A DNA stretch of 33,966 nt from Desulfobacterales bacterium (GTDB lineage Bacteria > Desulfobacterota > Desulfobacteria > Desulfobacterales > JAIPEE01): assembly GCA_021737275.1 (NCBI GenBank), contig JAIPEE010000002.1, positions 179,525 through 213,490 of the forward strand, written 5' to 3'. A program made the translations under genes and the position numbers. The notes beneath the pieces are model-generated. The model was not told the origin of the DNA. It did no database searches and worked only from the letters and a program-made list of their open reading frames with translations. How positions within the stretch are numbered: position 1 is the first letter of the stretch; each line of letters starts with the position of its first letter. Shown here in pieces: positions 33,412 through 33,966 of the stretch.

Positions 33412-33575
33412 GTACTGAGCGACGAATTCTGATAAAAGAATGAGATGAGTAAAATGAGACGGAATAACAGTATTTTGCCCTTATTTTCTCATTACTCAGA
33501 ACTCAGTACTTTTTTTATTTTTGCTTCAGCACTCAGTACCTTTTCAATTTCTTCGTCAGTACTTTTTTTATCTCT
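33412..33575. repeat. Second heptamer hairpin element, after the LUD gene
   Basis: The left arm starts GTACTGAG at 33412 with drifting units (ATTCTGA, ATGAG, ATGAG) to about 33460. The right arm is CTCATTACTCAGAACTCAGT and ends ACT at 33510, followed by TTTTTTTATTTTT, which makes a plausible terminator. Further right-arm-like units follow: TCAGCACTCAGTACC (33526-33540) and TCAGTACTTTTTTT (33556-33569). The units are the same heptamer family as at 16003-16210, but degenerate and not expanded. Confidence 0.65.
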
Positions 33576-33687
33576 CACTCGGAACTTGTTTTTCTTTTCC
33601 TAAAACTTAATCTAATTCTGACCTCAAAAAGTGTTTTTATAGTGCCAAAAAATCATCCCGGCCACGACATATGGGACATTTCAATTC

Positions 33688-33716
33688 TTGACACACAACA
33701 AATATTAATTTATACA
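33688..33716 (+). promoter_or_regulatory. Strong sigma-70-type promoter pointing to the right edge
   Basis: TTGACA-N17-TATACA has a perfect -35 element and optimal spacing. Just downstream, TTAAGATTAACTCTAA (33733-33748) shares its first 12 bases with the operator of the metal-efflux operon. The gene it serves lies beyond the window or is the small frame at 33826. Confidence 0.6.
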
Positions 33717-33966
33717 CAAGTTGGTGAAAACTTTAAGATTAACTCTAAGTTTTGACTGTCTTTTGCCCGTCAGGGTGATTCATTAACAGGTTTGTTTTAT
33801 AATCAGATTTCAGGGAGGTATTTCTTGAAACTAAAGTTTAGAGTTACAGCTCCACCTGGCATCTCATTTTATAGGTGGATGATTTTTAACAATTTGCTCT
33901 TTTACAATTAACGGTGCACCCTTTACTACAGTCAGGTACAAAATGGCTCATTTGGCGGTTTGAATT

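Larger units (their letters stand above)
33380..33966. other. Right-hand non-coding region
   Basis: Apart from the heptamer element and the promoter at 33688, no convincing gene is seen. A TTG-started 28-codon frame at 33826-33912 has AGGGAGG at good spacing (MKLKFRVTAPPGISFYRWMI and on) and overlaps a TCCACCT/AGGTGGA hairpin (about 33850-33878), so it could be a leader peptide. On the minus strand an open frame enters from the right edge and ends at about 33887 (SHFVPDCSKGCTVNCKRANC); its family is not recognised and it may be chance. Confidence 0.3.

Noticed and set aside
1-33966. tRNA, rRNA, riboswitch, integrase or insertion sequence
   Set aside because: None was recognised by reading. 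A covariance-model or transposase-profile search would be decisive but could not be run here.

Overview
The window looks like a low-GC (about 40-45 % by eye) chromosomal segment of an anaerobic member of the Desulfobacterota (former Deltaproteobacteria), probably a sulfate-reducer-like organism. The evidence is a tetraheme cytochrome c3, a flavoredoxin-type flavin reductase, a tungsten aldehyde:ferredoxin oxidoreductase with its own MoaD-like protein, sigma-54 enhancer control, and a dense set of GGDEF, HD-GYP and HDOD signalling proteins. This placement is inference from gene content. No rRNA, tRNA, CRISPR array or transposase was recognised.

Layout. (1) Positions 1-5868, minus strand: a secreted DUF11 protein, a PAS-PAS-sigma-54 enhancer-binding regulator, an aldehyde dehydrogenase, then a 53-residue one-helix membrane protein translationally coupled to an NCS1-type permease that leaves the window. 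The aldehyde dehydrogenase and the permease operon are each preceded by a copy of the same ~345 bp regulatory module: two dyad enhancer sites, an IHF-like site, a -24/-12 promoter and a leader hairpin. The module looks duplicated together with the 3' end of the regulator gene. (2) Positions 6100-7850, plus: DUF924 protein, sedoheptulose-7-phosphate isomerase (GmhA) and a CGGC-domain protein. (3) Positions 7888-15999, plus: receiver-GGDEF protein with a degenerate HD-GYP domain, HDOD protein, NDH-2-like flavoprotein, FAH-family enzyme, tandem HD/HD-GYP protein, then tungsten AOR plus MoaD-like carrier. (4) A 12-copy heptamer array (16127-16210) between convergent genes, followed by a DUF255 thioredoxin-domain protein (minus). 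(5) Positions 18892-25588: NAD synthetase and flavoredoxin (plus), cytochrome c3 (minus), methyltransferase and AmrS radical SAM enzyme (plus), citrate synthase (plus). (6) A 147 bp imperfect palindrome (25586-25732) starting at the citrate synthase stop codon. (7) Positions 25868-32477, minus: a CusCBA-type heavy-metal efflux operon ending in a small secreted His/Met-rich protein. (8) Positions 32726-33966: LUD-domain protein, a second heptamer hairpin element, and a strong promoter pointing off the right edge.

How it fits together. The left block reads as a substrate-responsive uptake-and-oxidation regulon: the regulator senses a cytosolic signal through PAS domains and co-activates the permease and the aldehyde dehydrogenase from paired enhancers. 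The centre mixes cyclic-dinucleotide signalling with aldehyde, quinone and acid metabolism. The right block exports copper, silver or a similar metal; its proposed operator shares 12 bases with a site next to the outward promoter at the right edge, so an unseen neighbour may belong to the same response.

The most novel items are the duplicated sigma-54 module, the one-helix partner of the permease, the two related heptamer hairpin elements, the long palindrome, and the His/Met-rich protein closing the metal-efflux operon.
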